The notes: a model not told the origin generated them from the letters alone. A DNA stretch of 64,000 bases from Acinetobacter populi (GCF_002174125.1 NZ_NEXX01000008.1:1-64000), one strand, 5' to 3'; positions 1-9,468 are shown, counted from the stretch's first letter. A program made the numbers and translations.

Positions 1-175
1 AATTCTTGCTCATCAATCGTACTGACTTAAATATTCTCAAATAAACTTCGAGTAATTTAAACCAATTAATTAATGAAATATATTCATCAACCAACCAGTA
101 AAAATCCACACAAGTTGTTCTTCTATGCTCTTAATGATCTTCCTACTGATTCGTCACCAGCAAGCTAGGTCGGCT
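1..175 (-). promoter_or_regulatory. rRNA operon leader (16S gene lies left of the window)
   Basis: Read on the minus strand, this AT-rich stretch follows two rRNA-type promoters and ends with a sequence (GATTGATGAGCAAGAATT) that I recognise as very like the Acinetobacter leader just before the mature 16S rRNA. No open reading frame of note lies in it. The 16S rRNA would begin within a few tens of bases outside the window. The identification rests on remembered similarity and on the promoters, not on an alignment. Confidence 0.7.
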
Positions 176-203
176 ATTCTACCCTAAATCTCTTTAAAGT
201 CAA
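176..203 (-). promoter_or_regulatory. rRNA promoter P2 (proximal)
   Basis: On the minus strand TTGACT (203-198) and TAGAAT (181-176) are separated by 16 bp. They are followed by a GC-rich discriminator (AGCCGACC), as expected for stringently controlled rRNA promoters. It lies about 175 bp before the expected 16S start. Confidence 0.65.
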
Positions 204-326
204 CTAGTAATTTCGATTATTTCTAAACTTATTCCTTCAAACCAAATATTAATAAAAACCCTTAAGTTCCAACTAACACCCTGTTTTTCAACAAGTTTTA
301 ATCTGCATCACCGCCGATGGATGTGC

Positions 327-354
327 ATTCTACAGTATTCCCCTACCAACGCAA
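327..354 (-). promoter_or_regulatory. rRNA promoter P1 (distal)
   Basis: On the minus strand TTGCGT (354-349) and TAGAAT (332-327) are 16 bp apart, with an A/T-rich tract upstream (about 361-385) that could serve as an UP element. Together with the promoter at 176-203 it forms the usual tandem P1/P2 pair of an rRNA operon. The rest of the gap, 386-589, is AT-rich and I see no gene in it; it should hold the promoter of the exporter gene at 590. Confidence 0.6.
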
Positions 355-589
355 CCCCTTTCCTTAACTTTTTTTAGATTTCCCATCCAAATGATCACTT
401 TATCGTCATTTCTAGCTGTTTATTACCATTTTTTCATAATTTCTGTTAATTTTTTATACAATTTTAAGAATTCATTTTTATATGATTAGAATCGCCGTCG
501 TTTACCACATAAAGCGGATATATTTGTCCCAAGAAAATTTTCAATAAAACTGTTAAACTTTTACTTTCGTTATCTTCTATCAGGTTTCC

Positions 590-1213
590 ATGGATTTTTT
601 ATTTCCACTCATGTCAATCGCAATGGCTTTAATACTTGGTGCCATGAGTCCCGGTCCAAGTTTTATTTGTGTCGCCCAAAATTCAATTGCGAAATCCCGG
701 AAACATGGTCTGGTGACAGCATTAGGCACAGGGACAGGTGCTGCAATTTTAGGATTATTAGCAGTATTAGGTTTACAGGCATTTTTATTGGCTGTGCCAT
801 CTGCTTATATGCTGCTTAAATTTATGGGGGGTCTATACCTACTTTGGCTTGCTTATAAAATTTTAAAACATGCCAAATCCCCCTTAAACGTTGAGCAAAC
901 ACATACCATACAGACTCATTATTGGACCACTTATCGTTCGGGATTATTAACACAACTGAGTAATCCAAAAACTGCTATCGTAATGGCGGGTATTTTTACC
1001 GCACTCTTGCCCAAAAACATTCCTGGTTATTACTATATTGCTATTCCAGCACTCTGTTTTATGATTGATGCGGGCTGGTATGCATTTGTTTCAGTGATTC
1101 TATCTTCACAAAAACCGCGACAAGTTTATTTACGCAGTAAAAAAGTCTTTGATCGCTTGGCTGGTGGAATTTTGGGGATATTGGGGATTAAATTAATTTT
1201 TGGTATGAAATAA
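590..1213 (+). CDS. LysE/RhtB family amino-acid exporter
   Basis: This 207-residue inner-membrane protein has the length and layout of the LysE/RhtB exporters, which push amino acids or homoserine-type compounds out of the cell. About six hydrophobic segments are visible. The family signature SPGPSFICVAQNS lies at residues 20-32, and a second conserved stretch, QLSNPKTAIV, near residue 121. The ribosome-binding site is weak (CAGG shortly before the ATG). The gene stands alone next to an rRNA promoter region, with the AraC gene convergent downstream. The substrate cannot be read from the sequence. Confidence 0.85.
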   Translation: MDFLFPLMSIAMALILGAMSPGPSFICVAQNSIAKSRKHGLVTALGTGTGAAILGLLAVLGLQAFLLAVPSAYMLLKFMGGLYLLWLAYKILKHAKSPLNVEQTHTIQTHYWTTYRSGLLTQLSNPKTAIVMAGIFTALLPKNIPGYYYIAIPALCFMIDAGWYAFVSVILSSQKPRQVYLRSKKVFDRLAGGILGILGIKLIFGMK

Positions 1214-1338
1214 TTATTTCATTTTATATCTGATGCTTCCAGTCCTATCAGTTTACAAGCTCAATAAATCTAGCAAATTAAATGAACAACACATGGATAT
1301 ATAACAAGATTGCAGGCATCTATTGATTAATTTAAGTT

Positions 1339-1368
1339 CTTTAAGATAGATTATTGTTTATCTTAAAG
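1339..1368. terminator. AT-rich hairpin between convergent genes
   Basis: CTTTAAGATA (1339-1348) and TATCTTAAAG (1359-1368) form a perfect 10-bp stem with a 10-base loop. It overlaps the stop of the AraC gene and lies where two convergent transcripts meet. The stem is AT-rich, so termination strength is doubtful. Confidence 0.35.
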
Positions 1369-2307
1369 TTTATGCTGTTTTAAATCAAAAGAGGGAGCTA
1401 TACCAAAGTATCGATGATATTCCCGCGAAAATTGAGAAGAACTTTCATAACCGACTTGCATAGCTGCCACAGAAATATCTAAGTTTTCAGTCATGATAAG
1501 TTTTCGAGCCTCATTTAAACGCAATTTTTTTTGATACTGTAATGGGCTCATTGAAGTTGCTTCTCGAAAATGTTGATGAAAACTTGAAACACTCATGCCA
1601 ATGGATTTAGCAAGATCTTCAATTTTAAATTGTTGTGGGAAATTTTCTCGTAACCATTGAATACTTCTTAGAATTCGGTATCCATGTGCTTCTCGAGATA
1701 CAAATTGTCTCAGTCTTTGTCCTTGTTCACTACACAGGAGATAATAATAAATTTCTTTTTTAATTAAAGGCGCAAGAAAAACTAAATCCTGCTGTATATT
1801 ATTGTTTGTAGGATTAATCAAATTGAGTAAACGACAAAGAGCCTCTGTAAGTTGACCATTATTTTGACCTATTGCAATCCCCATTTTGCTTGTATTTTTA
1901 TTTTCTAAATGCTGTTGGTTTAAGTGATTGTATTGTCTTTCAAGTTGTGGAAAGTCAATTAAAATCTGTGTAATTACCGATAAGTCTAAGCCAAGCATTA
2001 GTCCCAAATAAGGTTGTTCTGGGGAAGCTTCAATCACTGTACCCACAATTGGTAAATCAATTGCAGTAATTAAAAAATGTTTTGAATCATAAATATATTT
2101 TTCATTTTCAAGAATAACCTGCTTTTTACCCTGTGCAATTACGCATAAACTCGCAGCTTGCATAGAACTTACAGGTTCTGTCGGAGAATCACGACGAAAT
2201 AATTTTATATCAAGTTCAGGAATATCATATTGCAACTTATTTTCTGTCCAAAATAAAATATGGCGAGCAAGTTGTTGTTGCTGAGTTAGAAATTTGAATG
2301 CTGGCAT
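1363..2307 (-). CDS. AraC family transcriptional regulator
   Basis: The 314-residue protein combines an N-terminal cupin-like AraC_N domain (about residues 25-190) with a C-terminal pair of helix-turn-helix motifs (about 210-310). The first recognition region contains IEDLAKSIGMSVSSFHQHF, and the end has the typical VGYESSSQFSREYHRYFG signature of AraC DNA-binding domains. It is transcribed away from the zinc alcohol dehydrogenase at 2479 across a 171-bp gap, which is the arrangement of YqhC/YqhD-type aldehyde-responsive pairs. I infer that it activates that gene; the inducer is unknown. Confidence 0.88.
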   Translation of the reverse strand: MPAFKFLTQQQQLARHILFWTENKLQYDIPELDIKLFRRDSPTEPVSSMQAASLCVIAQGKKQVILENEKYIYDSKHFLITAIDLPIVGTVIEASPEQPYLGLMLGLDLSVITQILIDFPQLERQYNHLNQQHLENKNTSKMGIAIGQNNGQLTEALCRLLNLINPTNNNIQQDLVFLAPLIKKEIYYYLLCSEQGQRLRQFVSREAHGYRILRSIQWLRENFPQQFKIEDLAKSIGMSVSSFHQHFREATSMSPLQYQKKLRLNEARKLIMTENLDISVAAMQVGYESSSQFSREYHRYFGIAPSFDLKQHKL

Positions 2308-2478
2308 AGCTATTAATACAAAAATATAGAGCAGTAATTTTAACAGTTTAGAATTTTACACACGACGTTTTGAAATATAATTTGGAGAAATGGGCAAGAA
2401 TCTCATAGTAATTGCATATTCGTTTTACCCAACTCTTTCTAGAATAGCGCTATCATTTACAACAAGTATGGAAAAACT

Positions 2479-3552
2479 ATGTCAATTCAAGTATTAGGTT
2501 ATGCAGCGCATCAGGCAAACGATACACTTAAACCATGGTCATTCGAACGCCGTGATGTAGGACCACATGATGTACAAATAGAAATTTTATATTGTGGAGT
2601 TTGTCACTCAGATTTGGCCCAAATCAATAATGAATGGTTTGAAGGCATTTTCCCAATGGTACCAGGACATGAAATCGTTGGTCGTGTAGTAGATGTTGGT
2701 CAACACGTTAAAAATTTCAAGGTAGGCGATCTTGCTGGTGTCGGAACACTAATAAACTCTTGTCGCCATTGTACAAATTGTCATAAAAGTCTAGAAGTAT
2801 ATTGCGAACACGGTGTAGTAGCAACCTATAATAATTTGGATAAATATCAAGATAACTTACCAACCTATGGTGGCTATTCAAATACTATTGTTAGCAATGA
2901 ACAGTTTACCTTACATATTCCTCAAAATCTAAACCTTGCAGCAACTGCACCTTTGCTTTGTGCAGGAATCACTACATATTCACCATTAAAACACTGGAAA
3001 GTAGGTAAAGGTCACAAATTAGCTGTATTAGGTTTAGGTGGATTAGGTCATATGGCTGTCAAATTTGGTGTAGCTTTAGGTGCAGAAGTTACTGTATTAA
3101 GTACTTCCCCAAGTAAAGAATCTGATGCAAAAAAATTAGGGGCACACAATTTTATTTTAACCACTAACCCTGAACAAGTCGAGAAAGTAAAATCATCATT
3201 CGATTTTATTTTAGATACAGTTAGTGCTAAACATGACTTTGACTTTTATCTATCCTTACTCAAACTTGATGGTATACATATTTGTGTAGGTATTCCCCCA
3301 GAAGGGATTCACATCAAAAACGTTGGCTTGTCTTTACAACTTGGTCGACGTAGTCTAGTAGGTTCAGCTGTAGGTGGTTTACTAGAAACACAAGAAATGC
3401 TTGATTTCTGCTCCGAACATAATATCACCGCAGAAATCGAACTTATTAACATTCAAGATATTCACGACGCGTTTAACCGCATGGAAAAAAGTGATGTCAA
3501 ATATCGCTTTGTGATTGATATGCAGAGCCTGAAAGCAACTGCAACAGCTTAA
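2479..3552 (+). CDS. Zinc-dependent NADP(H) alcohol dehydrogenase, YahK/CAD type
   Basis: The 357-residue cytoplasmic enzyme belongs to the medium-chain dehydrogenases of the cinnamyl-alcohol class, which reduce aldehydes with NADPH. Catalytic zinc ligands are visible as C42 (CGVCHSDL), H64 (GHE) and C161. The four structural-zinc cysteines are C95, C98, C101 and C109. The nucleotide-binding GLGGLG is at 185-190, followed by STSPSK, a pattern typical of NADP preference. The length is normal for the family. The divergent AraC regulator upstream suggests induction by aldehydes or a related stress (inference). A strong bidirectional terminator follows. Confidence 0.9.
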   Translation: MSIQVLGYAAHQANDTLKPWSFERRDVGPHDVQIEILYCGVCHSDLAQINNEWFEGIFPMVPGHEIVGRVVDVGQHVKNFKVGDLAGVGTLINSCRHCTNCHKSLEVYCEHGVVATYNNLDKYQDNLPTYGGYSNTIVSNEQFTLHIPQNLNLAATAPLLCAGITTYSPLKHWKVGKGHKLAVLGLGGLGHMAVKFGVALGAEVTVLSTSPSKESDAKKLGAHNFILTTNPEQVEKVKSSFDFILDTVSAKHDFDFYLSLLKLDGIHICVGIPPEGIHIKNVGLSLQLGRRSLVGSAVGGLLETQEMLDFCSEHNITAEIELINIQDIHDAFNRMEKSDVKYRFVIDMQSLKATATA

Positions 3553-3570
3553 TTTCATTATGTCAAAAAT

Positions 3571-3607
3571 AAAAAAAGCGGCATCTAATCAATCAGCCGC
3601 TTTTTTT
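3571..3607. terminator. Bidirectional rho-independent terminator
   Basis: A7-GCGGC (3571-3582) pairs with GCCGC-T7 (3596-3607) around a 13-base loop. The A and T tracts flank the stem on both sides, so it can end both the alcohol dehydrogenase (+) and metG (-). Confidence 0.85.
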
Positions 3608-3616
3608 ATTTGAGGG

Positions 3617-5683
3617 TCAAGATACCTTATCACCCGGTTTGGCACCACTTTCAGGGGAGATAATATATAAACCCTGATCATTTCCCGCACATAACACCAT
3701 GCCATTGGAAATCCCAAAACGCATTTTGCGAGGGGCAAGATTGGCCACCATGACCACCAATTTACCAATCAAATCTTCTGGTGCATACTGACTGCGAATA
3801 CCACTAAATACATTGCGAGATTCAGTTTCACCAACATCTAAAGTCAGTTGTAATAACTTATCTGAACCTTCAACAAAATCAGCCTGTAATACTTGTGCTA
3901 CACGCAAATCAATTTTCACAAAATCATCAATTGTAATCGGGTCGGCCTCGCCTGCTTTTAGCTCGACCTTTTGTTCAACCACTTTAGCCTTTTTCTTTTC
4001 AACCTTCGGTGCTTCTACTGCCAAGGAATCTTTGGACGCATCGACCATGGCATCAACTGCTTTTTTGTCGACACGTTGCATTAATGGCTGGAATTGTGCA
4101 ATCTGATGATTGACCAAAATGGTTTGGGCAGAGGCAAAATCAAACTGTTCCAGTTTCAGGAAAGTCTGAACTTCATTGGCCAATTTTGGTATTACTGGCG
4201 ACAAATACACCGCCAGTTGACGGAATAAATTAATACCAACCGAACAAACTTCGTGAACTTGTTGCTCATTGCCAGCAACTTTGGCCAATGCCCACGGTTT
4301 TTTCTCATCAATATACTGGTTAGCACGATCTGCCAAAGCCATAATCTCACGGATTGCGGCACTAAACTCGCGATCTTCATAGGCTTTACTGATTGAAACT
4401 CTTGCATCAATAAAGCTTTGTACCAATCCAGGTTCTGCACAATTTTCCGATAAGGTATTATTAAAATCTTTATTGATAAATTTGGCACAACGACTGGCAA
4501 TATTGACCACTTTGCCCACCAGATCAGAATTTACTTTCTGGATAAAGTCATCCAGATTTAAATCCGAATCCTCAACTTTATCGGACAGTTTAGAAGCAAA
4601 ATAATAGCGTAAATATTCAGGATTTAAATGCTCAAGATACGTTTCCGCCTTGATAAACGTACCACGAGATTTTGACATTTTCTGACCGTTGACTGTCAGA
4701 AAGCCATTAACAAATAAACCGGTTGGGGTGCGATAACCAGCACCATCTAGCATCGCTGGCCAGAATAAAGCATGGAAATAAACGATATCTTTACCAATAA
4801 AATGATAAACCTCATGTTTACTGTCTTTATTCCAGTACTCATCAAAACTTAATTCTGGACGTTGAGCCTTAATATAGTTTTCAAAACTAGACATATAACC
4901 AATTGGCGCATCGACCCAAACATAGAAATATTTATTCGGCGCATCGGGAATTTCAAAGCCAAAATACGGCGCATCACGGGAAATATCCCAATCAGTTAAT
5001 CCTGCTTCAAACCATTCATCAAGTTTATTGGCAATCGATACTGGCAATCGACCTGAATCTCGTGTCCATTGTTGCAGATACTGCGAAAAATTAGGCAATT
5101 TAAAGAAATAATGATCAGATGATTTTTCAATCGGTGTAGCACCACTTAAGGTTGAACGTGGATTTTTAAGTTCCGTCGCGTTATACGTGGTTCCACAAAC
5201 TTCACAGGAATCACCATACTGATCTTCTGCATCACATTTTGGGCAGGTGCCTTTAATAAAACGATCTGATAAAAACATCTGTTTTTCCGGATCGAATAAC
5301 TGTGTCACAGGACGCACAACAATATTACCGACATCACGGTTCTTGATATAAATATCTTCGGAACGCAATTTGTTGGTTTCGCTATGGGTTGAATCATAAT
5401 GGTCAAAACTAATGCCAAATCCAGCAAAATCACGTTCATGTTCTTTTTGCACATTGGCAATTTGCTGTTCTGGTGTAATGCCATTGGCTTCGGCACGCAA
5501 CATGATCGCTGTACCATGCGCATCATCTGCACAGACGTAAATTACATCATGTCCCATCGCACGCATTGCCCGAACCCAAATATCTGCTTGGATATAACCA
5601 AGCAAATGTCCCATATGAATAGGACCATTGGCATAGGGTAAAGCATTGGTGACCAGGATTTTACGTGCAGACATAACGCTCAT
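3617..5683 (-). CDS. metG: Methionine--tRNA ligase
   Basis: The enzyme charges initiator and elongator tRNA-Met with methionine in the cytoplasm. The HIGH motif appears as HMGH (residues 23-26) and the KMSKS loop at 335-339. The zinc knuckle cysteines are C147, C150, C160 and C163. A C-terminal OB-fold tRNA-binding domain (from about residue 585, [12 protein letters not shown]) follows a lysine-rich linker, giving the 688-residue two-domain form seen in E. coli. A second ATG three codons downstream (5674) could be the true start; neither has a clear ribosome-binding site. The gene stands alone. Confidence 0.97.
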   Translation of the reverse strand: MSVMSARKILVTNALPYANGPIHMGHLLGYIQADIWVRAMRAMGHDVIYVCADDAHGTAIMLRAEANGITPEQQIANVQKEHERDFAGFGISFDHYDSTHSETNKLRSEDIYIKNRDVGNIVVRPVTQLFDPEKQMFLSDRFIKGTCPKCDAEDQYGDSCEVCGTTYNATELKNPRSTLSGATPIEKSSDHYFFKLPNFSQYLQQWTRDSGRLPVSIANKLDEWFEAGLTDWDISRDAPYFGFEIPDAPNKYFYVWVDAPIGYMSSFENYIKAQRPELSFDEYWNKDSKHEVYHFIGKDIVYFHALFWPAMLDGAGYRTPTGLFVNGFLTVNGQKMSKSRGTFIKAETYLEHLNPEYLRYYFASKLSDKVEDSDLNLDDFIQKVNSDLVGKVVNIASRCAKFINKDFNNTLSENCAEPGLVQSFIDARVSISKAYEDREFSAAIREIMALADRANQYIDEKKPWALAKVAGNEQQVHEVCSVGINLFRQLAVYLSPVIPKLANEVQTFLKLEQFDFASAQTILVNHQIAQFQPLMQRVDKKAVDAMVDASKDSLAVEAPKVEKKKAKVVEQKVELKAGEADPITIDDFVKIDLRVAQVLQADFVEGSDKLLQLTLDVGETESRNVFSGIRSQYAPEDLIGKLVVMVANLAPRKMRFGISNGMVLCAGNDQGLYIISPESGAKPGDKVS

Positions 5684-5995
5684 TCACTAAAAAATTTGAC
5701 GGCCTTGATTTTACATGACTTGACCATGAGTTGCATAATGGATTCACTGAAATCTTTTCACAACAATTTAAATTTTCACCCTACTGATCAATGCCATAAT
5801 CAATGCCATAAAAAGCATCCTTAATAAAAACAGATCGCTTTATGGATTGTGTATTTACTTTGTATCAAATTGCAGCAAAATCAACTTATCTTTATGAAAT
5901 GATGTATAAATAAGAAATAGTTATAAACTTAATGCCTGTGAATAGCATAAAGTAGATGCTCCAGAATCTTGATACGATAAAATGAGGTAAACCCG
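5684..5995. other. Divergent intergenic region, no gene seen
   Basis: This 312-bp AT-rich region separates metG from the repetitive-protein gene and must carry both promoters. I could not single out a convincing -35/-10 pair, and no open frame or strong structure stands out. Confidence 0.5.
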
Positions 5996-6460
5996 ATGAC
6001 AACTGAAAATAAAATAGATGACCTAAAAGCAAAAGCCAGCGAACTTGGTGATGACATCAAACACAAAGCCAAAGAAGCCCAATTGCAGGCCGAAAAAACT
6101 GTAGATGATTTAAAGCATTCGGCAAAAGAAGCCAAACTTGAAGGTGAAAAAAAGTTAGATGATCTAAAAAAAGATGTTCAAGAACATCATGCTGAAGACA
6201 AAGCTGCGGTAGAGGCAAAAGTTGACGAAGCGAAAGCCAAACTTGATGATACCAAAGCAAAAGCCAAAGATCAGTTTGAGCATCTAAAAACCGAAGCCAA
6301 TCAAAAACTGGAAGAAGCCAAACAAAAGGCTGCTGAACTTAAAGAAGAAGCAACCCATAAATTTGAAGACTTGAAAGCACAAGCCACTGAAAAATTTGGT
6401 GATTTAAAAACGCAAGCGACTGAAAAATTTGATGAATTAAAAAATAAATTTAAAGGCTAA
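5996..6460 (+). CDS. Lysine/alanine/glutamate-rich repetitive coiled-coil protein (LEA-like)
   Basis: I do not recognise a named family. The 154-residue product is almost entirely charged and helical, built of roughly 11-residue units such as DDLKAKASELG, DDIKHKAKEAQ and DDLKHSAKEAK, and later of LEEAKQKAAELKEEATHKF-type units. Cysteine, tryptophan and proline are absent. There is no signal peptide or membrane segment. The pattern is that of group 3 LEA proteins and similar desiccation-linked amphipathic helices, but it could also be a phasin-like or apolipoprotein-like surface protein. An AGG about 10 bases before the ATG is the only ribosome-binding signal. A very strong terminator follows, so the gene is monocistronic. 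Confidence 0.75.
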   Translation: MTTENKIDDLKAKASELGDDIKHKAKEAQLQAEKTVDDLKHSAKEAKLEGEKKLDDLKKDVQEHHAEDKAAVEAKVDEAKAKLDDTKAKAKDQFEHLKTEANQKLEEAKQKAAELKEEATHKFEDLKAQATEKFGDLKTQATEKFDELKNKFKG

Positions 6461-6486
6461 TTTATTTACGCACACACGTTAAGCCG

Positions 6487-6524
6487 AAGCCGATTTAAAT
6501 TTCATCATAAATTTAAATCGGCTT
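6487..6524 (+). terminator. Rho-independent terminator
   Basis: A perfect 16-bp stem (6487-6502 with 6509-6524) closes a 6-base loop (CATCAT) and runs into a T tract. It ends the 5996-6460 transcript. The repeat element at 6526 begins directly in the T tract. Confidence 0.85.
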
Positions 6525-6525
6525 T

Positions 6526-6798
6526 TTAGGGTCTGTTGAGAATTAATCTATGGTTGCGACAACGGGTATTTTTTAGGCGATACAAGGCATGGATGGTGAG
6601 ATTTAGTGATTCTAAATGAACTATTCATAACGCAGTAGCGTCAAAAAATACCCTAGTCCCAAAGGGTTGTGGCTAAAATCCCCCTAAACTTCGTTATGAA
6701 ACTTGACAAGGAAATAACCATTGCCTACGTTTCATGCCTTGTTTAAAGAAATTTTAGCCTACAACGCAACCTATTTATCAAATCTCAATAAACCCTAA
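6526..6798. mobile_element. MITE-like element with terminal inverted repeats
   Basis: This 273-bp block starts TTAGGGTCTGTTGAGA and ends with the inverse of TTAGGGTTTATTGAGA. The similarity continues inwards over about 38 bp, including GGTTGCG (6552-6558) against CGCAACC (6765-6771). Inside, GGGTATTTTTT (6564-6574) is inverted at 6643-6653. There is no coding frame of use. The outer TA or TTA could be a duplicated target. I recall similar blocks dispersed in Acinetobacter genomes, but cannot check. The rest of the gap (6799-6873) should carry the mrp promoter. Confidence 0.65.
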
Positions 6799-6873
6799 TT
6801 GTACTTAACCTTATCCTATATTACAGGTAAACTACCATCATGATGATAATGTAAAATTTGCTTGGAGTTTAAG

Positions 6874-8088
6874 ATGTCTTGGTTTTCTGCGTTAAAAGCA
6901 AAATTTAGCCCTGATCAAGAGATTGATGAAACCAAAATTCAAGCTTGTCTGGAGCAGTTTAGCTTTCCAAATACCAATACCACACTACAAGAACGTATTA
7001 CCCAACTAAATGTTGAACAAAATACCTTACAACTGAGCATCTTTGTTTATGAAGATGAAGTTGATCATTTACAAAAAATTCATGATGATTTAAGTGCTCA
7101 ACTTGCACAGGCAGGCGTCCACACACTGAATCTGCATGTCATACAAAAAAAGAAAGAAACCAGTAAAAGCCCTGTTCCACCTGTCGTTGATGCTTCGGCT
7201 AGTCAGGCGCATTTGGCACAAGCGCAAGCAAATTATCAGCCGCAACAAAGTGAAGCGCCAATTCAAAAAGCTGCACCAACTCAAGCACAACTAAAACCTC
7301 ATCCACATATCCAGCATGTGATTGTGGTTGCCTCTGGTAAAGGCGGTGTCGGTAAGTCCACCACCACTGTCAATTTAGCATTGGCACTACAAAAATTAGG
7401 GTTAAAAGTGGGTGTACTCGACGCCGATATTTATGGTCCCAGCATTCCAACCATGCTTGGCAATGAAGGACAAAGTCCGTTAATTGAAAATGAACAGTTT
7501 GTACCACTCGAAGCTTATGGTATGCCAGTCTTATCCATAGGTCATTTGACAGGAAATGGCCGAACACCTGTCGCATGGCGTGGTCCGAAAGCAACCGGGG
7601 CTTTAATGCAATTGTTTAACCAGACCCTCTGGCCAACGCTTGATGTGCTACTCATTGATATGCCACCCGGTACAGGAGATATTCAGCTTACGCTGGCACA
7701 ACGCATTCCTGTATCCGGCGCAGTGATTGTGACCACACCTCAAAATGTTGCCTTGCTGGATGCACAAAAAGGCATTGAGCTATTTAATAAGGTAAATATT
7801 AAAGTATTGGGTGTAGTCGAAAATATGTCGACGCATATCTGTTCAAATTGCGGATTTGAAGAGCAGATTTTTGGTGTAGGCGGTGGCGATAAACTGGCAC
7901 AAGCCTATCATATTCCCTTGCTTGGTCGTTTACCACTCAATGCCTCCATTCGGGAAAATGCAGATAAAGGTAAACCGAGTGTTGCAGTACAGGATGCAGC
8001 CTATGAAAGTTATATGGAAATTGCTGCAAAACTAAAACACTGTATCGATCAATTGCCTAAACGTCAGGATGACAAGCGGATTTTCTAA
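6874..8088 (+). CDS. apbC: Iron-sulfur cluster carrier protein Mrp/ApbC
   Basis: This 404-residue P-loop ATPase belongs to the Mrp/NBP35 family, which carries and hands over Fe-S clusters in the cytoplasm. The deviant Walker A GKGGVGKS is at about residues 155-162, a DMPPGTGD motif follows in the ATPase domain, and the cluster-binding CSNC lies near residue 320. The N-terminal ~95 residues correspond to the MIP18-like (DUF59) domain. A Q/A/P-rich linker of about 50 residues joins the two. I chose the ATG at 6874 because GGAG lies 6 bases before it; an upstream TTG at 6862 in the same frame overlaps that site. The gene is monocistronic. Confidence 0.93.
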   Translation: MSWFSALKAKFSPDQEIDETKIQACLEQFSFPNTNTTLQERITQLNVEQNTLQLSIFVYEDEVDHLQKIHDDLSAQLAQAGVHTLNLHVIQKKKETSKSPVPPVVDASASQAHLAQAQANYQPQQSEAPIQKAAPTQAQLKPHPHIQHVIVVASGKGGVGKSTTTVNLALALQKLGLKVGVLDADIYGPSIPTMLGNEGQSPLIENEQFVPLEAYGMPVLSIGHLTGNGRTPVAWRGPKATGALMQLFNQTLWPTLDVLLIDMPPGTGDIQLTLAQRIPVSGAVIVTTPQNVALLDAQKGIELFNKVNIKVLGVVENMSTHICSNCGFEEQIFGVGGGDKLAQAYHIPLLGRLPLNASIRENADKGKPSVAVQDAAYESYMEIAAKLKHCIDQLPKRQDDKRIF

Positions 8089-8116
8089 TACTATTAACCA
8101 AACAAAAATATATTGC

Positions 8117-8145
8117 TTTGGTCCTCATGTCGCATGGGGACCAAA
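8117..8145. terminator. Hairpin after apbC
   Basis: TTTGGTCCTCATG (8117-8129) pairs with CATGGGGACCAAA (8133-8145), with one G-T wobble and a 3-base loop. On the + strand no T tract follows, so it may be a processing or protective hairpin rather than a full terminator. Confidence 0.4.
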
Positions 8146-8269
8146 AAAACAAATATTTTTAACCCCTATACAAATCTATACATCAATTTTTAAATAAATA
8201 TCACATTATTATTTAAAATCAAAAGTAACTCGAAATTAAGCCAAGCTTTCACAGAAGAATAATCCAACT

Positions 8270-9427
8270 ATGTATGATCAATCCTGGCATTTCATTTTTG
8301 CCCTTCATCAACAAATAAATGCTTATTTAAGGCATGATACTTATTATCCCTATATCGAACATGCATGGATCAAGAGATTGGGGACAATCTTTCTGGTCAG
8401 AGATTTTAATACAGGCGATCTAATCTATGATTCTACCGAACATTTTACGGTGCATTTATCCCAGCAAGAACTTGCTACAGTACACCTTGTTCCATTGGTG
8501 GAACTCTTTGAATCCCAGCCCTTTCATCATCCTATTTTAGATTTCCCCTGTTTAAATCATTTCCAGCAACGCAATCAGGCTATTCTTATTTTAAGTTTCA
8601 AAAATTCAGAAACCTATGCCCTATTACCGTGTATTGAAAAAATTAAAACCGAAATCACAGTACCTTCAAATTGTGATCCACGAGATTTTTTGGGTTTTGA
8701 AAGTGATCAAAATCATTCCCCGTATGCATTATTTACATTATACCGACTTAGTATAGCGCAAGTAGAATCTGTCAAAGCATTTGTACAACCTATTGAATGG
8801 CAAAATTATGCGCAAAACTTACAGGATATAATGTTCTCAGCTCAGTACTATCCCTATGAAGCAAAACCATTACAAGCGACCAATAATCTTTATCTCTATC
8901 AGGATGGATACGACACCCCTCTAATTCAAGACCAAGCCTTAAGTGACAATTTAGCATTTTCCTTAATTAAACAAATGCAAAGTGTATTTTTAGATTTAGA
9001 AAGTTATTGTCATCCTAAAAATGACAGTAGTCCTTATCATCTATTGTCCGATGAAGAATATAAATTGTTTAATGAATATCAGACAACATTAGGTACGGAA
9101 TTGATAAGTCTGATTTGTAGAGCTGCAAATGACTATCCACAAGCGGGTATGACCAATAAAACAAGCTTGACACTTCCTTGCAAAAACTTACCTGTCGAAA
9201 GTATTACTGGTAAAATCCCCTCGCCTCCAATCCCCCAAGAACCTGACGATTTATCTGAAGATAAACCAAGCGTAATAAAGAGTCTATTCAGTCTCATACT
9301 CTTCCTTGCTGTAGTTTTCGCAGTAATGTATGGTATTTTCTTATTAAGTGAACAGTTTGCATTTATCCGTTTTTTATTGGTTGTGATGACCGTAATTGCC
9401 TTTCTTGCCATTGTGGCCCGTAAATAA
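8270..9427 (+). CDS. Unknown protein with two C-terminal membrane helices
   Basis: I do not recognise this 385-residue protein. The first ~320 residues look soluble, are rich in aromatic residues and histidine, and have no signal peptide. A proline-rich stretch (IPSPPIPQEPDD, about 312-323) is followed by two hydrophobic segments (about 334-357 and 363-382) and the end ARK. This suggests a cytoplasmic domain held to the inner membrane by a C-terminal hairpin. It faces rplT across a shared terminator. No ribosome-binding site is strong (AGAAG about 15 bases upstream). It may be lineage-restricted. Confidence 0.7.
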   Translation: MYDQSWHFIFALHQQINAYLRHDTYYPYIEHAWIKRLGTIFLVRDFNTGDLIYDSTEHFTVHLSQQELATVHLVPLVELFESQPFHHPILDFPCLNHFQQRNQAILILSFKNSETYALLPCIEKIKTEITVPSNCDPRDFLGFESDQNHSPYALFTLYRLSIAQVESVKAFVQPIEWQNYAQNLQDIMFSAQYYPYEAKPLQATNNLYLYQDGYDTPLIQDQALSDNLAFSLIKQMQSVFLDLESYCHPKNDSSPYHLLSDEEYKLFNEYQTTLGTELISLICRAANDYPQAGMTNKTSLTLPCKNLPVESITGKIPSPPIPQEPDDLSEDKPSVIKSLFSLILFLAVVFAVMYGIFLLSEQFAFIRFLLVVMTVIAFLAIVARK

Positions 9428-9431
9428 AAAA

Positions 9432-9449
9432 GACCGCAAATATGCGGTC
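9432..9449. terminator. Bidirectional rho-independent terminator
   Basis: GACCGCA (9432-9438) and TGCGGTC (9443-9449) enclose a 4-base loop, with an A tract before and a T tract after. It serves the + strand gene ending at 9427 and rplT on the minus strand. Confidence 0.85.
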
Positions 9450-9468
9450 CTTTTTTCATCCTAATGAC

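Noticed and set aside
1..175. boxA antitermination site in the rRNA leader
   Set aside because: I looked for a TGCTCTTTAACA-like word on the minus strand and found no convincing match.
4192..4500. Minus-strand frame inside metG
   Set aside because: It is an alternate frame of a clear metG gene, without family features or ribosome-binding site.
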